DNA of 64,000 nt from RPRB01 sp035543115 (GTDB lineage Bacteria; Myxococcota; Myxococcia; Myxococcales; Myxococcaceae), in NCBI GenBank assembly GCA_035543115.1, contig DATKKF010000042.1, positions 1 through 64,000 on the forward strand, in the 5' to 3' direction. Below, one piece after another: positions 6,531-15,000 of this stretch; the stretch's first letter is position 1, and every line of letters starts with the position of its first letter. The notes under the pieces are model-generated. The model was not told the DNA's origin and did no database searches. It worked only from the letters and a program-made list of their open reading frames with translations. The translations under genes were made by a program, and so were the position numbers.

Positions 6531-9068
6531 ATGACGAAGAAGGAACTCGTCGTCGTCGGCAACGGGATGGTCGGCCACCGCTTCATCGAGCTGCTGCTCG
6601 AGAGCGACCACCGCGACGACTGGGCCATCACCACCTTCTGTGAGGAGCCGCGGCTCGCCTACGACCGGGTCAACCTCACGTCCTTCTTCTCCGGGAAGAC
6701 GGCCGGCGACCTCTCCCTGGTGACGCCACACCGCTACGAGGACGCCGGGGTCACCGTGCACCTCGGCGACCGGGCCACGGCCATCGATCGTCAGCGCAAG
6801 CGGGTACTCTCCGCGGAAGGCAGACGCATCCCGTACGACGCGCTGGTCCTTGCGACCGGCTCGGTGTCCTTCGTGCCTCCCGTCCCCGGCCGGGAGGCAT
6901 GGGGGTGCTTCGTCTACCGCACCATCGAAGACCTCAAGCGGATCCGCCTCTGGGCCGGGCAGGTCCAGACCGGCGTGGTCATCGGCGGCGGCCTGCTCGG
7001 CCTCGAGGCCGCCCACGCGTTGACCCGGATGGGTCTCGAAACTCACATCGTCGAGCTCGCTCCCCGCCTGATGTCGATGCAGATCGACGATGGCGGCGCG
7101 GACATCCTCCGCGCGAAGGTCGAGGCGCTCGGCGTCTCGGTCCACACCGGCAAGAAGACCACCCGCATCGTGTCCCGGGGAGGCCGGGTCACCGAGATCC
7201 AGTTCTCCGACGGCGGCGTGCTGGCCACCGAGATGGTGGTCTTCTCCGCGGGCATCAGCGCCCGCGACGAGCTGGCCCGGAACTGCGGCCTCGCCGTCGG
7301 CGAACGCGGGGGCATCGTCATCGACGAGCACTGCCGGACCTCCGACCCGGACATCCTCGCCATCGGCGAGTGCGCGCAGTACCGCGGCCGCACCTACGGC
7401 CTGGTCGGCCCCGGCTACCAGATGGCCCGTACCGCCGTGGCCACCCTGACCGGCGGCGAGGACCGGCTCGGCGTCTTCGACATGAGCACCAAGCTGAAGC
7501 TCATGGGCGTGGAGGTCGCGAGCTTCGGCGACGCCCACGGCACTCACCCCGGCGCCCGGGTCGTCGCGTTCACCGACTCGGTCTCCGGCGTCTACAAGAA
7601 GCTGGTCCTCAGCTCCGACCGCCAGCGCCTCCTCGGCGGAGTCCTGGTCGGCGAGGCCTCGAGCTACGGACACCTCCTCTCGCTGACCCAGAGCAAGGCC
7701 GCACTTCCCCCACAGCCCGAGCAGCTCATCCTCCCCCGCATCGAGGGTGGCGCGGCGCTCCCCGGCGTCGAGGCGCTTCCCGAGGCGGCCACCATCTGCA
7801 CGTGCCAGAACGTGTCCAAGGGCGTCATCTGCAAGACCATCCGCGCCCAGGACCTGGCCTCGGTCGCGGCGATCAAGGCCGCCACCACCGCGGGCACCGG
7901 CTGTGGCTCCTGTGTGCCGCTCCTCGGCGAGCTCCTCACCCGGGAGATGAAGCGGGCAGGCAAGAAGGTCTCCAACCACCTCTGCGAGCACTTCCCGCAC
8001 TCCCGGCAGGAGCTCTTCCACCTCATCCGCGTGCACGGGATCCACACCTTCGCTGCGCTCATCGCCCGTCACGGCCACGGCACGGGCTGCGAGATCTGCA
8101 AGCCCGCGGTGGCGTCGATCCTCGCCTCGACCTGGAACGAGCACGTGCTCGACGACCGCCACCTCGGCCTGCAGGACACCAACGACCGGTTCCTGGCCAA
8201 CATCCAGCGCGACGGCAGCTACTCGGTCGTCCCCCGGGTCCCCGGCGGGGAGATCACCCCCGACCAGCTGGTCGCGCTGGGCCGCACCGCACAGAGCTTC
8301 GGGCTCTACTCGAAGATCACCGGGGCGCAGCGGGTGGACCTGTTCGGCGCGCGTCTCGAGCAGCTCCCGGACATCTGGCGCGAGCTCATCGCCGCGGGCT
8401 TCGAGTCCGGTCACGCCTATGGCAAGGCGCTGCGCACCGTGAAGTCCTGCGTGGGGAGCACCTGGTGCCGCTTCGGGGTGCAGGACTCGGTCAGCTTCGC
8501 CATCCGCCTGGAGAATCGCTACAAGGGCCTTCGCGCTCCTCACAAGCTGAAGTCCGCCGTCTCCGGATGCGCCCGCGAGTGCGCCGAGGCCCAGGGAAAG
8601 GACTTCGGGGTCATCGCCACCGAGCGGGGCTACAACCTCTACCTCTGCGGCAACGGGGGCATGAAGCCGCAGCACGCGCAGCTCTTCGCCACCGACCTGG
8701 ATGAGGACACTCTCATCCGGTACCTCGACCGCTTCCTGATGTTCTACGTGCGCACCGCCGACCGGCTGCAGCGCACGGCGGCCTGGTTCAACAACCTCGA
8801 GGGCGGCATCGACTACCTGCGCCAGGTCCTGATCGAGGACTCGCTCGGGATCTGCGCCGAGCTCGAGGCGGACATGACGCACGTGGTGGACAGCTACCGT
8901 TGCGAGTGGGCCGCGACGCTCGAGGACCCCGCCAAGCTCGCGCGCTTCCGCACCTTCGTCAACTCCTCGGAGCCCGACCCCAGCCTGGTCCGGGTCCCGC
9001 AGCGGGGGCAGCACCGGCCCGCCACCTGGGAGGAGAAGAAGCAGCTCGTTCCCCAGGAGGCCGGATGA
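6531..9068 (+). CDS. nirB: NAD(P)H nitrite reductase, large subunit
   Basis: Cytosolic assimilatory nitrite reductase that reduces nitrite to ammonium with six electrons from NAD(P)H. At 845 residues it matches the classical NirB length. Order: FAD-binding fold (VVVGNGMVG at residues 5-13), NAD(P)-binding fold (VVIGGGLLG near 149), BFD-like [2Fe-2S] domain with CTCQNV near 422 and CGSC near 457, a second Cys-bearing BFD-like segment ending TGCEICKP, then the nitrite/sulfite reductase repeats with the siroheme/[4Fe-4S] ligands in CVGSTWC (about 640-646) and CARECAEAQ (about 681-689). It begins the nirBD-nirC-hemD-sirC-cobA operon and overlaps nirD as ATGA. No nitrate reductase gene is present in the window. 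Confidence 0.97.
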   Translation: MTKKELVVVGNGMVGHRFIELLLESDHRDDWAITTFCEEPRLAYDRVNLTSFFSGKTAGDLSLVTPHRYEDAGVTVHLGDRATAIDRQRKRVLSAEGRRIPYDALVLATGSVSFVPPVPGREAWGCFVYRTIEDLKRIRLWAGQVQTGVVIGGGLLGLEAAHALTRMGLETHIVELAPRLMSMQIDDGGADILRAKVEALGVSVHTGKKTTRIVSRGGRVTEIQFSDGGVLATEMVVFSAGISARDELARNCGLAVGERGGIVIDEHCRTSDPDILAIGECAQYRGRTYGLVGPGYQMARTAVATLTGGEDRLGVFDMSTKLKLMGVEVASFGDAHGTHPGARVVAFTDSVSGVYKKLVLSSDRQRLLGGVLVGEASSYGHLLSLTQSKAALPPQPEQLILPRIEGGAALPGVEALPEAATICTCQNVSKGVICKTIRAQDLASVAAIKAATTAGTGCGSCVPLLGELLTREMKRAGKKVSNHLCEHFPHSRQELFHLIRVHGIHTFAALIARHGHGTGCEICKPAVASILASTWNEHVLDDRHLGLQDTNDRFLANIQRDGSYSVVPRVPGGEITPDQLVALGRTAQSFGLYSKITGAQRVDLFGARLEQLPDIWRELIAAGFESGHAYGKALRTVKSCVGSTWCRFGVQDSVSFAIRLENRYKGLRAPHKLKSAVSGCARECAEAQGKDFGVIATERGYNLYLCGNGGMKPQHAQLFATDLDEDTLIRYLDRFLMFYVRTADRLQRTAAWFNNLEGGIDYLRQVLIEDSLGICAELEADMTHVVDSYRCEWAATLEDPAKLARFRTFVNSSEPDPSLVRVPQRGQHRPATWEEKKQLVPQEAG

Positions 9069-9442
9069 CCGCCGTCGCGCTCGAGCCCGGCCGGTCGCAG
9101 TGGGAGGACGTCTGCGACCTCGAGCTCATCGTGCCCTGGACCGGCGTCTGCGCGCTGGTCGGTGGCCGGCAGGTCGCCGTCGTCCGGACCCCGGACACGG
9201 TCTACGCCATCGGCAACTTCGACCCCTTCAGCAAGGCCTTCGTGCTCTCGCGGGGCATCGTCGGAGACAAGGGCGGCATCCCCAAGATCGCCTCTCCGAT
9301 CTTCAAGCACACCTTCGATCTGCGCACCGGACGTTGCCTGGACGATCCCAAGATCTCCGTTCCCACCTACGAGGTCCGCGTCGAGCGCGGGCGGATCCTC
9401 GTGCATCGCGAACCGCGCCCGGGAGAGCACGATGGAGCATGA
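9065..9442 (+). CDS. nirD: NAD(P)H nitrite reductase, small subunit
   Basis: A 125-residue Rieske-fold partner of NirB. The fold is recognisable from GVCALVGGRQVAVVRT and the characteristic SPIFKHTFDLRTGRCLDD, PTYEVRVERGRILV end. The Cys/His ligands of a true Rieske cluster are absent, as is normal for NirD, so it is structural rather than redox-active. It overlaps nirB by ATGA and the following nirC by 11 bases, which argues for co-translation of reductase and transporter. Confidence 0.93.
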   Translation: MTAVALEPGRSQWEDVCDLELIVPWTGVCALVGGRQVAVVRTPDTVYAIGNFDPFSKAFVLSRGIVGDKGGIPKIASPIFKHTFDLRTGRCLDDPKISVPTYEVRVERGRILVHREPRPGEHDGA

Positions 9443-10268
9443 GACGATCGCCACCGCTGCCGCCGCCGCAAGGGCCAAGGCCGGCCTGCTTCGACACAGC
9501 CCGCTGCAGTACCTGGTCCTCTCCGCGCTGGCGGGGGCCTACGTCGGCCTGGGCATCGTGCTGATCTTCGCCATCGGCGCGCCGCTCCAGGCCGCCGGCT
9601 CCGGCGCGACCCGGGCGGTGATGGGAGCCTCGTTCGGCGTCGCCCTCACCCTGGTCATCTTCGCCGGCTCGGAGCTGTTCACCGGGAACAACCTCTTCAT
9701 GACCGTGGGGCTGCTCTCCCGGACGGTGAACGGGAGCGCGCTCACCCGGGTGTGGATCGCCAGCTTCCTCGGAAACCTCGTCGGCTCGCTGCTGCTGGCG
9801 CTGGCCACCGCGGCCTCGGGGGTGCTGAGCAAGGCGCCGGGGAAGGAGTTCGTGCTCGGCGTGGTCGCCGCCAAGATGGCCGCGCCGGCGAGCGAGCTGT
9901 TCTTCCGCGCCGTGCTCTGCAACGTCCTGGTGTGCCTCGCGGTGTGGATGGGGCTCCGCACCAAGGACGAGACCGCCCGGCTGGTGCTCATCTTCTGGTG
10001 CCTGTTCGCCTTCATCGGCGCGGGGTTCGAGCACAGCGTGGCGAACATGACCCTGCTCGGCATCGGGCTCTTCCTCCCGCACGATCCGGCGCTGGTCTCC
10101 TGGGCCGGATTCGCCCGGAACCTCACCCTGGTCACCGCGGGGAACATCGTCGGCGGCGCGCTGCTCATCGGGCTGCCCTACTGGTTCGTGGCCCAGGGAC
10201 AGCGACGGCTCCCTGCGGTGCGGTCGGTCGAGGAGCCGGTGCCGGCGCAGGTGGTGGCGGCCCGATGA
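9432..10268 (+). CDS. nirC: Formate/nitrite transporter family channel (NirC-like)
   Basis: Inner-membrane pentameric channel expected to move nitrite into the cytosol for NirBD. The 278-residue protein shows the six-helix FNT pattern with hallmark segments GLGIVLIFAIG, AGSELFTGNNLFMTVGLL (second helix and the omega loop region), CNVLVCLAVWM and FEHSVANMTLLGIGLF, the last containing the FEHxxANM signature with the central conserved His of FNT channels. A GGGAGAG ribosome site precedes the ATG at 9432, which lies inside the nirD end. Substrate preference (nitrite versus formate) is inferred from the operon. Confidence 0.93.
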   Translation: MEHETIATAAAAARAKAGLLRHSPLQYLVLSALAGAYVGLGIVLIFAIGAPLQAAGSGATRAVMGASFGVALTLVIFAGSELFTGNNLFMTVGLLSRTVNGSALTRVWIASFLGNLVGSLLLALATAASGVLSKAPGKEFVLGVVAAKMAAPASELFFRAVLCNVLVCLAVWMGLRTKDETARLVLIFWCLFAFIGAGFEHSVANMTLLGIGLFLPHDPALVSWAGFARNLTLVTAGNIVGGALLIGLPYWFVAQGQRRLPAVRSVEEPVPAQVVAAR

Positions 10269-11092
10269 GACAGCGCATGTCGGGGGAGCGCGTGGTCCAC
10301 TTCGAGTCCCGGCTCGGCCAGGAGCTGTCCGAGCTGGTGCGACGGAGCGGGGGAATCCCGGTGCGGGTGCCGGCGGTGGTCGAGCGCCGGCGCCCCGCCG
10401 GCGGGGAGGTCGGCGCGCTGCTGGACCTTCTCGGGGCGGAGGGACCCGCGGCGTTCGTCTTCTCCACCGGCGTGGGGGTGCAGGCGCTGTTCGACGAGGC
10501 CCGGGCGCTCGGACGGGCCCCGGAGCTGAGGGACCTGGTCCAGCGCGGAGGAACCGTCTGCCGCGGGCCGAAGGCGGTGGCCGCGCTCTACCGCGAGGGC
10601 GTCGGTTCCTCGCTCCGGGCCCGCTCGCCCTACACCACCGACGACCTGCTCGAGGCGCTCGGCACTGTGGAGCTGCGCGGCCTGACCATGGTGCTGGTCC
10701 ACTACGGGGAGCGGAACGAGCCCCTGGTGGAGGCGCTCACCGCGCGCGGGGCGGTGCTGCTCGAGCTCTTGCTCTACGGCTGGGAGCTCCCCGAGGACCC
10801 GACTCCCCTGGCCTACGCCGCCGAGGCGCTGATCCAGGGAGAGTTCGCCGCCGCGGCGTTCACCACCCAGATCCAGGCCCGGCATCTGATGCACGTCGCG
10901 ACCTGGATCGGACGAAACGACGAGCTGGTGCAGGCGCTCCGCTCGCGCGTGGTGGTGGCCGCCATCGGCCCGACCTGTGCCCGGGTCCTGGACGAGCTCG
11001 GGGTGCCGCCGCACGTGGTCCCCGACCCGCCGAAGATGGGCGCGATGCTCGACGCCCTGGTGGGCCGGCTCACCTACCGGAGCGCGGCGTGA
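10265..11092 (+). CDS. hemD: Uroporphyrinogen-III synthase
   Basis: Catalyses ring closure with D-ring inversion of hydroxymethylbilane to uroporphyrinogen III, the branch point toward siroheme and haem. The 275-residue two-lobed protein fits the HemD family: FVFSTGVGVQALFDEA near residue 60, the hinge region with LRGLTMVLVHYGERNEPLVEAL, and AIGPTCARVLDELGVPP near residue 237. Sequence conservation in HemD is low, so the position between nirC and the two siroheme genes is important support. ATGA overlap with nirC and GTGA overlap with the next gene place it firmly in the operon. Confidence 0.9.
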   Translation: MRQRMSGERVVHFESRLGQELSELVRRSGGIPVRVPAVVERRRPAGGEVGALLDLLGAEGPAAFVFSTGVGVQALFDEARALGRAPELRDLVQRGGTVCRGPKAVAALYREGVGSSLRARSPYTTDDLLEALGTVELRGLTMVLVHYGERNEPLVEALTARGAVLLELLLYGWELPEDPTPLAYAAEALIQGEFAAAAFTTQIQARHLMHVATWIGRNDELVQALRSRVVVAAIGPTCARVLDELGVPPHVVPDPPKMGAMLDALVGRLTYRSAA

Positions 11093-11655
11093 CCTTGTAC
11101 CCCGCGTTCCTCAAGCTCTCCGGCCGCGAGGTGCTCCTGGTCGGCGGCGGGCGCGTGGCGGCGGGCAAGCTGCGCGGCCTGCTGGACGCGGGGGCCGACG
11201 TCACGGTGATCGCCCCGAGCATCCTCCCCGACCTCTGGCAGCCGGGCGTTCGGCTCATCCGCCGCCGCTTCGAGCCGCACGACGTGGACGGCTGCTGGTT
11301 CGTGGTCTCGGCGTCGACCGCGGCGGTCAACCGGCAGGTCTCGGAGGCGGCGCGGGCGCGGCGGGTGTTCATCAACGCGGTGGACGACGTGGACTCGGCC
11401 AGCGTCTACCTGGGCGGCGTGGTGCGGCGGGGCGGAGCGACGGTGGCCGTCTCCACCGGCGGCCGGGCGCCGGCGCTGGCGGGTCTGCTGCGCGAGGCGC
11501 TGGAGCGGCTCCTCCCCGAGGATCTCGGCGAGTGGGTCACCTCGGCCGAGCGCCTCCGCGCGCGCTGGCGGGCCGAGGGCGTTCCGATGGAGGCCCGGCG
11601 CCCGATCCTTCTGCGCGCGCTGGACGAGATCTACGGCGGCCGGGAGCCGGCATGA
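11089..11655 (+). CDS. sirC: Precorrin-2 dehydrogenase / sirohydrochlorin ferrochelatase-type siroheme synthase
   Basis: NAD-dependent oxidation of precorrin-2 to sirohydrochlorin, and in many relatives iron insertion to give siroheme. The 188-residue protein corresponds to the CysG N-terminal module (Met8/SirC type). The Rossmann motif VLLVGGGRVAAGK lies at residues 15-27, the conserved NAVDDVDSASVY segment near 96-107, and ISTGG-like VSTGGRAPALAGLLRE near 121-136. A C-terminal helical part is present. It starts with GTG overlapping the hemD stop and ends overlapping cobA as ATGA, so CysG activity is split into two adjacent genes. No separate SirB chelatase is seen here. Confidence 0.93.
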   Translation: MTLYPAFLKLSGREVLLVGGGRVAAGKLRGLLDAGADVTVIAPSILPDLWQPGVRLIRRRFEPHDVDGCWFVVSASTAAVNRQVSEAARARRVFINAVDDVDSASVYLGGVVRRGGATVAVSTGGRAPALAGLLREALERLLPEDLGEWVTSAERLRARWRAEGVPMEARRPILLRALDEIYGGREPA

Positions 11656-12437
11656 GCGGTCCGGGGCTGGTCTCGCTGGTGGGCGCGGGCCCCGGCGACG
11701 CGGAGCTCCTCACCCTCCGGGCGGTGGCACGGCTCAACGCCGCCGACGTCGTCTTCTACGACGCGCTGGTGGACCGGGCCACCCTTCGCCACGCCCCCCG
11801 CGCGCGCTGGGCCTACGTGGGCAAGCGTGCCGGACGGCCCTCCATCTCCCAGGGCACCATCGAGCGGCTGATGATTCGCCGGGCGCTCCGGGGCGAGCGG
11901 GTGGTGAGGCTCAAGAGCGGCGACCCGTTCGTCTTCGGGCGCGGCGGGGAAGAAGCCCTGGCGCTGGCGAAGGCCGGGATCCCGTGCGAGGTCGTGCCCG
12001 GAGTCTCCACCGCGGTGGCCGCGCCCGGGCTGGCCGGCATCCCGGTCACCCACCGGGGGCTCTCGACGGCCTTCGTGGTCGTCTCCGGTCACGCCGAGGC
12101 GGCATTTTCGCCGGTCCTGCGGTCGCTGGAGCCCGGGGCGGCGACGGTCGTGGTGTTGATGGGACTGCAGACCCGCGCCCGCCTCGCCGATGCGTTGCTC
12201 GCCCGCGGGTGGGACCCGGGCATCCCCGCGGCCATCCTGCTCTCCGCCGGCACCCCGGAGGCACGCTCCTGGCGCGGGACGCTGGCGACGCTGGGGAGCT
12301 GCGAGCTCCCGGCCCAGCATCCCGACTTGCCTGGAGTGCTGGTGATCGGCGCGTCGGTGGCCGTCGCCGGTCAGCTCGAGGCGCTCAGCGTTCCACGCGG
12401 GCGCGAGGCCAGATGGGCCCGGGCCACGTCCGACTGA
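11652..12437 (+). CDS. cobA: Uroporphyrinogen-III C-methyltransferase (SUMT)
   Basis: Uses two S-adenosylmethionine molecules to methylate uroporphyrinogen III at C2 and C7, giving precorrin-2. The 261-residue protein has the SUMT signatures VGAGPGDAELLTLRA near residue 10, the segment DVVFYDALV, KRAGRPSISQ near residue 57, RLKSGDPFVFGRGGEE near residue 80 and VPGVSTAVAAPG near residue 113. It is the last gene of the nir operon. Together with HemD and SirC it supplies siroheme for NirB, making the operon self-sufficient from hydroxymethylbilane onward. Confidence 0.95.
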   Translation: MSGPGLVSLVGAGPGDAELLTLRAVARLNAADVVFYDALVDRATLRHAPRARWAYVGKRAGRPSISQGTIERLMIRRALRGERVVRLKSGDPFVFGRGGEEALALAKAGIPCEVVPGVSTAVAAPGLAGIPVTHRGLSTAFVVVSGHAEAAFSPVLRSLEPGAATVVVLMGLQTRARLADALLARGWDPGIPAAILLSAGTPEARSWRGTLATLGSCELPAQHPDLPGVLVIGASVAVAGQLEALSVPRGREARWARATSD

Positions 12438-12487
12438 CGCAGGGGGCGAGCCCGTTCGACCTGGTGCGTCGCTTGCGCCCCCCGGGC

Positions 12488-12511
12488 GGTGGGCGCACGC
12501 TTTGCGCCACC
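12488..12511. terminator. Possible hairpin terminator after the nir operon
   Basis: GGTGGGCGCA, a five-base loop, then TGCGCCACC: a nine-pair GC-rich stem with one bulged G, 50 bases beyond the cobA stop. There is no U-tract, so intrinsic termination is doubtful; it may only stabilise the 3' end. Confidence 0.3.
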
Positions 12512-12609
12512 GGGCTTCTAGGTCGGGTGACACCACTCCCCGCATTCGCGCTCGCGCGCATTGGCCCGCGGGGCATGGGCGATGCAAGCACTCCGGGAGG
12601 AGGGACATC

Positions 12610-12837
12610 ATGAAGACCAAGGATTTCAACAAGAAGATCGACGTGGTCGCCGCCAGGGCCAAGGCGCTCAACATCAAGGCGAGCACCGAGCTTCATCGGG
12701 CCGTGGCCAAGGCAGGCTATGCGCTCGAGGGGACCGCCAAGAAGCTCGCCGCGAGCGCGGACGAGCTGGCCATGCGGGCACAGCATCTGGCCAAGCAGGT
12801 CGCGCCCAAGCCGGCGATCCGGAAGCACGCCCGCTAG
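12610..12837 (+). CDS. Small lysine/alanine-rich helical protein
   Basis: A 75-residue basic protein I do not recognise. It is predicted to be almost fully helical, with heptad-like Ala/Leu spacing (KASTELHRAVAKAGYALEG, then AASADELAMRAQHLAKQ) and a lysine-rich start MKTKDFNKKID and end KPAIRKHAR. GGAGGAGGG precedes the ATG closely, a strong ribosome site, suggesting high expression. It is monocistronic. A phasin-like or nucleoid-associated role would fit the composition but is speculation. Confidence 0.7.
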   Translation: MKTKDFNKKIDVVAARAKALNIKASTELHRAVAKAGYALEGTAKKLAASADELAMRAQHLAKQVAPKPAIRKHAR

Positions 12838-12914
12838 CCAGCGACGGCGGCACCGAGAACATCCCTCACCCACCCGCCCGCAGCCGGGGCGAGCAGGGCA
12901 CTATCTTGCCCGGC

Positions 12915-13925
12915 ATGTTCAAGACCGGGGTCGCGGGCTGGGACTACAAGAACTGGAACGGCACCGTGTACCCGGAACACCCGGGGCGCGGGTTCGACAA
13001 GCTCGCCTACCTCTCGCTCTACCTTTCGCTCTTCGAGATCAACCGGACTTACTACCGCGCCGCCACCGCGGCCGAGGCGCGCGGCTGGCTCGAGCGCGTC
13101 GCCCATCGGCCGGGCGTGGTCTTCACCGCGAAGATCCCCGAGCAGTTCGTCGCCCCCGGCAAGAGCTGGGCCAAAGAGGACGTGGCCAGGGCCCGCGAGG
13201 GGCTCGACGTCCTGCACGACGCCGGGCGGCTCGGCGCCGCGGTCCTCCAGTTCGCCTACAGCTTCAAGCGCATCCGGCGTGACGCCACCATCGACGAGGA
13301 CGCGCTCCGCTGGTTGCTGAAGGCGGCCGCCGCGTTCAAGGGGCTTCCGGTCTTCGTCGAGTTCCGCCACGACAGCTGGGACGCCCCCGAGGTCCTCGCC
13401 GAGCTGCGGGAGCGGAAGATCGGCTGGGTCAACCCCGACCAGCCGCACCTCCCGAAGGACTCGCTCCGGCTCCGGCCGTACGTCACCACGTCCACCGGCT
13501 ACATCCGGATGCACGGGCGCAACTACCAGACCTGGATGCGCTTCTTCGGCCGGGGCTCGAAGAAGACCGCGGAGAACGTCGAGAAGCGCCAGCAGAGGAC
13601 GCCCGAGCAGCGCCGCGCCGAGGAGGACCAGAAGAACGCGCGGTTCGACTACCTCTACCCGCGCCCGGAGCTGGAGGACATCGCCCGGACCGCGCGGGAG
13701 ATCGCCCGCCAGCCCGGCGTCCGCGACGTCTACCTGGTCAACAACAACCACAACTTCGGGAAGGCGCCCACCAACGCGCTGATGCTCGAGTCCATGCTCA
13801 CCGGCGAGGACGTCCCCGCTCCACCGGACCTCTTCGAGCACTACCCGGAGGCGCTGGAGGGCCTCGCGCACCCGGTCCCGGCCGAGACGCTCCGGGCCGA
13901 GGTCGAAGCGCGCCCGGAGTCCTAG
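12915..13925 (+). CDS. DUF72 domain protein
   Basis: A 336-residue TIM-barrel-like DUF72 family member of unknown biochemical function. Diagnostic segments: GVAGWDYKNWNGTVYPE at residues 5-21, LSLFEINRTYYR near 41-52, FTAKIPEQF near 72, VFVEFRHDSWD near 145 and YIRMHGRN near 197. A highly charged insert (about residues 215-245, rich in Lys, Glu, Gln and Arg) interrupts the usual barrel before the C-terminal part containing VYLVNNNHNFGKAPTNAL. It ends tail to tail with the minus-strand DUF1697 gene; the two stop codons share CTAG. Confidence 0.88.
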   Translation: MFKTGVAGWDYKNWNGTVYPEHPGRGFDKLAYLSLYLSLFEINRTYYRAATAAEARGWLERVAHRPGVVFTAKIPEQFVAPGKSWAKEDVARAREGLDVLHDAGRLGAAVLQFAYSFKRIRRDATIDEDALRWLLKAAAAFKGLPVFVEFRHDSWDAPEVLAELRERKIGWVNPDQPHLPKDSLRLRPYVTTSTGYIRMHGRNYQTWMRFFGRGSKKTAENVEKRQQRTPEQRRAEEDQKNARFDYLYPRPELEDIARTAREIARQPGVRDVYLVNNNHNFGKAPTNALMLESMLTGEDVPAPPDLFEHYPEALEGLAHPVPAETLRAEVEARPES

Positions 13926-14434
13926 CGCGCGACCTTCTTCACCGTGTCCCAGGTCCTGGTGGTCACCTCCGCCCCGAAGGTTCGCTCGATGAGCGACATG
14001 AACACCGGCCCCCGCGGGCTCGGGACGTAGGTGGTGAAGACCTCGCGCCCACGCACCTGGAGGATGCGGGCGCCATCCAGCGCGGGCAGCCGCGCCGGAG
14101 CACGGGCCGGCGGCTCACGGAGGAAGGTGACGATGCACTTCGAGGCCGCGGGGAGCCGGTAGGAGCCGAACGGGTCCGAGGCGAGCAGGGCCTCGAGCTC
14201 CTCGACCGCCCGGATGATGGTCAGGAACGTCCGTCCGAGGTGCTCCTGCATGATCTGCTCGGCCTTCCGCTCGAGCGCGGTGTCCGACGCCGCCCGCGCG
14301 CTGAACACCACGTTTCCGCTGCCGAGCACCGTCCGGACCTCGCCGAAGCCCGCCTCCTCGAAGGCGCGCTTCAGCTCAGGCATCTTCGCGTTCATCGGGC
14401 TCACGCCCCGCAGGAACGCCGCGTAGCGAGGCAT
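13922..14434 (-). CDS. DUF1697 family protein
   Basis: A 170-residue protein of the DUF1697 family, widespread and uncharacterised. Signatures: the start MPRYAAFLRGVSP, the segment MPELKRAFEEAGFGEVRT and VLGSGNVVFSA, and the C-terminal RTWDTVKKV, which matches the family's conserved T-R-x-W-x-T ending. Start chosen at the ATG where family similarity begins; the frame remains open upstream but without similarity. Convergent with the DUF72 gene (4-base overlap), so the two are not co-transcribed; the VOC gene upstream on the same strand is likely its operon partner (17-base gap). Confidence 0.88.
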   Translation of the reverse strand: MPRYAAFLRGVSPMNAKMPELKRAFEEAGFGEVRTVLGSGNVVFSARAASDTALERKAEQIMQEHLGRTFLTIIRAVEELEALLASDPFGSYRLPAASKCIVTFLREPPARAPARLPALDGARILQVRGREVFTTYVPSPRGPVFMSLIERTFGAEVTTRTWDTVKKVAR

Positions 14435-14451
14435 CGCTCGCTCCCCCTCAC

Positions 14452-14838
14452 TCAGGCCGGACCGTGGCAGACTGCCTCGACGTTGTGCCCGTCCGGGTCC
14501 AGCACGAACGCGCCGTAGTAGTTGGCGTGGTAGTGCGGGCGGACGCCGGGCGGACCGTTGTCCCGCCCACCCGCCGCCATCGCCGCCCGGTAGAACGCGT
14601 CCACCACCGCCCGCGACTCGGCCCGGAACGCGACGTGGATGTGCGGCGTCTCCGGCGTTCCCTCGGCCACCCAGAAGTCCGGCTTCGGGGGAACGCCGTA
14701 CCCGAGCACCATCCGTCCACCGGCGAGAGCCTTCGGAAGCTCCATCACCACCCGATACCCGAGCGGCGCCAGGGCCGCGTCGTAGAAGCGACGGCTCGCG
14801 ACCGGATCGCTGACCTTGAGCCCAGTGTGATCGATCAT
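14452..14838 (-). CDS. VOC (glyoxalase/bleomycin-resistance/dioxygenase) superfamily protein
   Basis: A 128-residue single-domain VOC protein made of two beta-alpha-beta-beta-beta units. Recognisable from the start MIDHTGLKVSDPVASRRFYD and the end YYGAFVLDPDGHNVEAVCH. Potential metal ligands are His3, the His in TPHIHVAF near residue 67, and the Glu in NVEAV near residue 122, the usual VOC positions. I preferred the ATG at 14838 over the GTG at 14847 because AGGTGG sits at proper distance before it. Substrate unknown. It probably forms an operon with the downstream DUF1697 gene. Confidence 0.85.
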   Translation of the reverse strand: MIDHTGLKVSDPVASRRFYDAALAPLGYRVVMELPKALAGGRMVLGYGVPPKPDFWVAEGTPETPHIHVAFRAESRAVVDAFYRAAMAAGGRDNGPPGVRPHYHANYYGAFVLDPDGHNVEAVCHGPA

Positions 14839-15000
14839 CCGCGCCACCTATCACAGCCGGGGCGCGCTCCGAGGTCAGCCCCAGCTCCGACGTCGGCTCG
14901 ACGCGCGAACCACACCGCCTGTCACATCGCGCCCAGGCCTGCCCTGCAACTCCGCGGACTCACGCCGGTCCGCGAAGGATGAAGGGCGAGGAAGTTTCTG

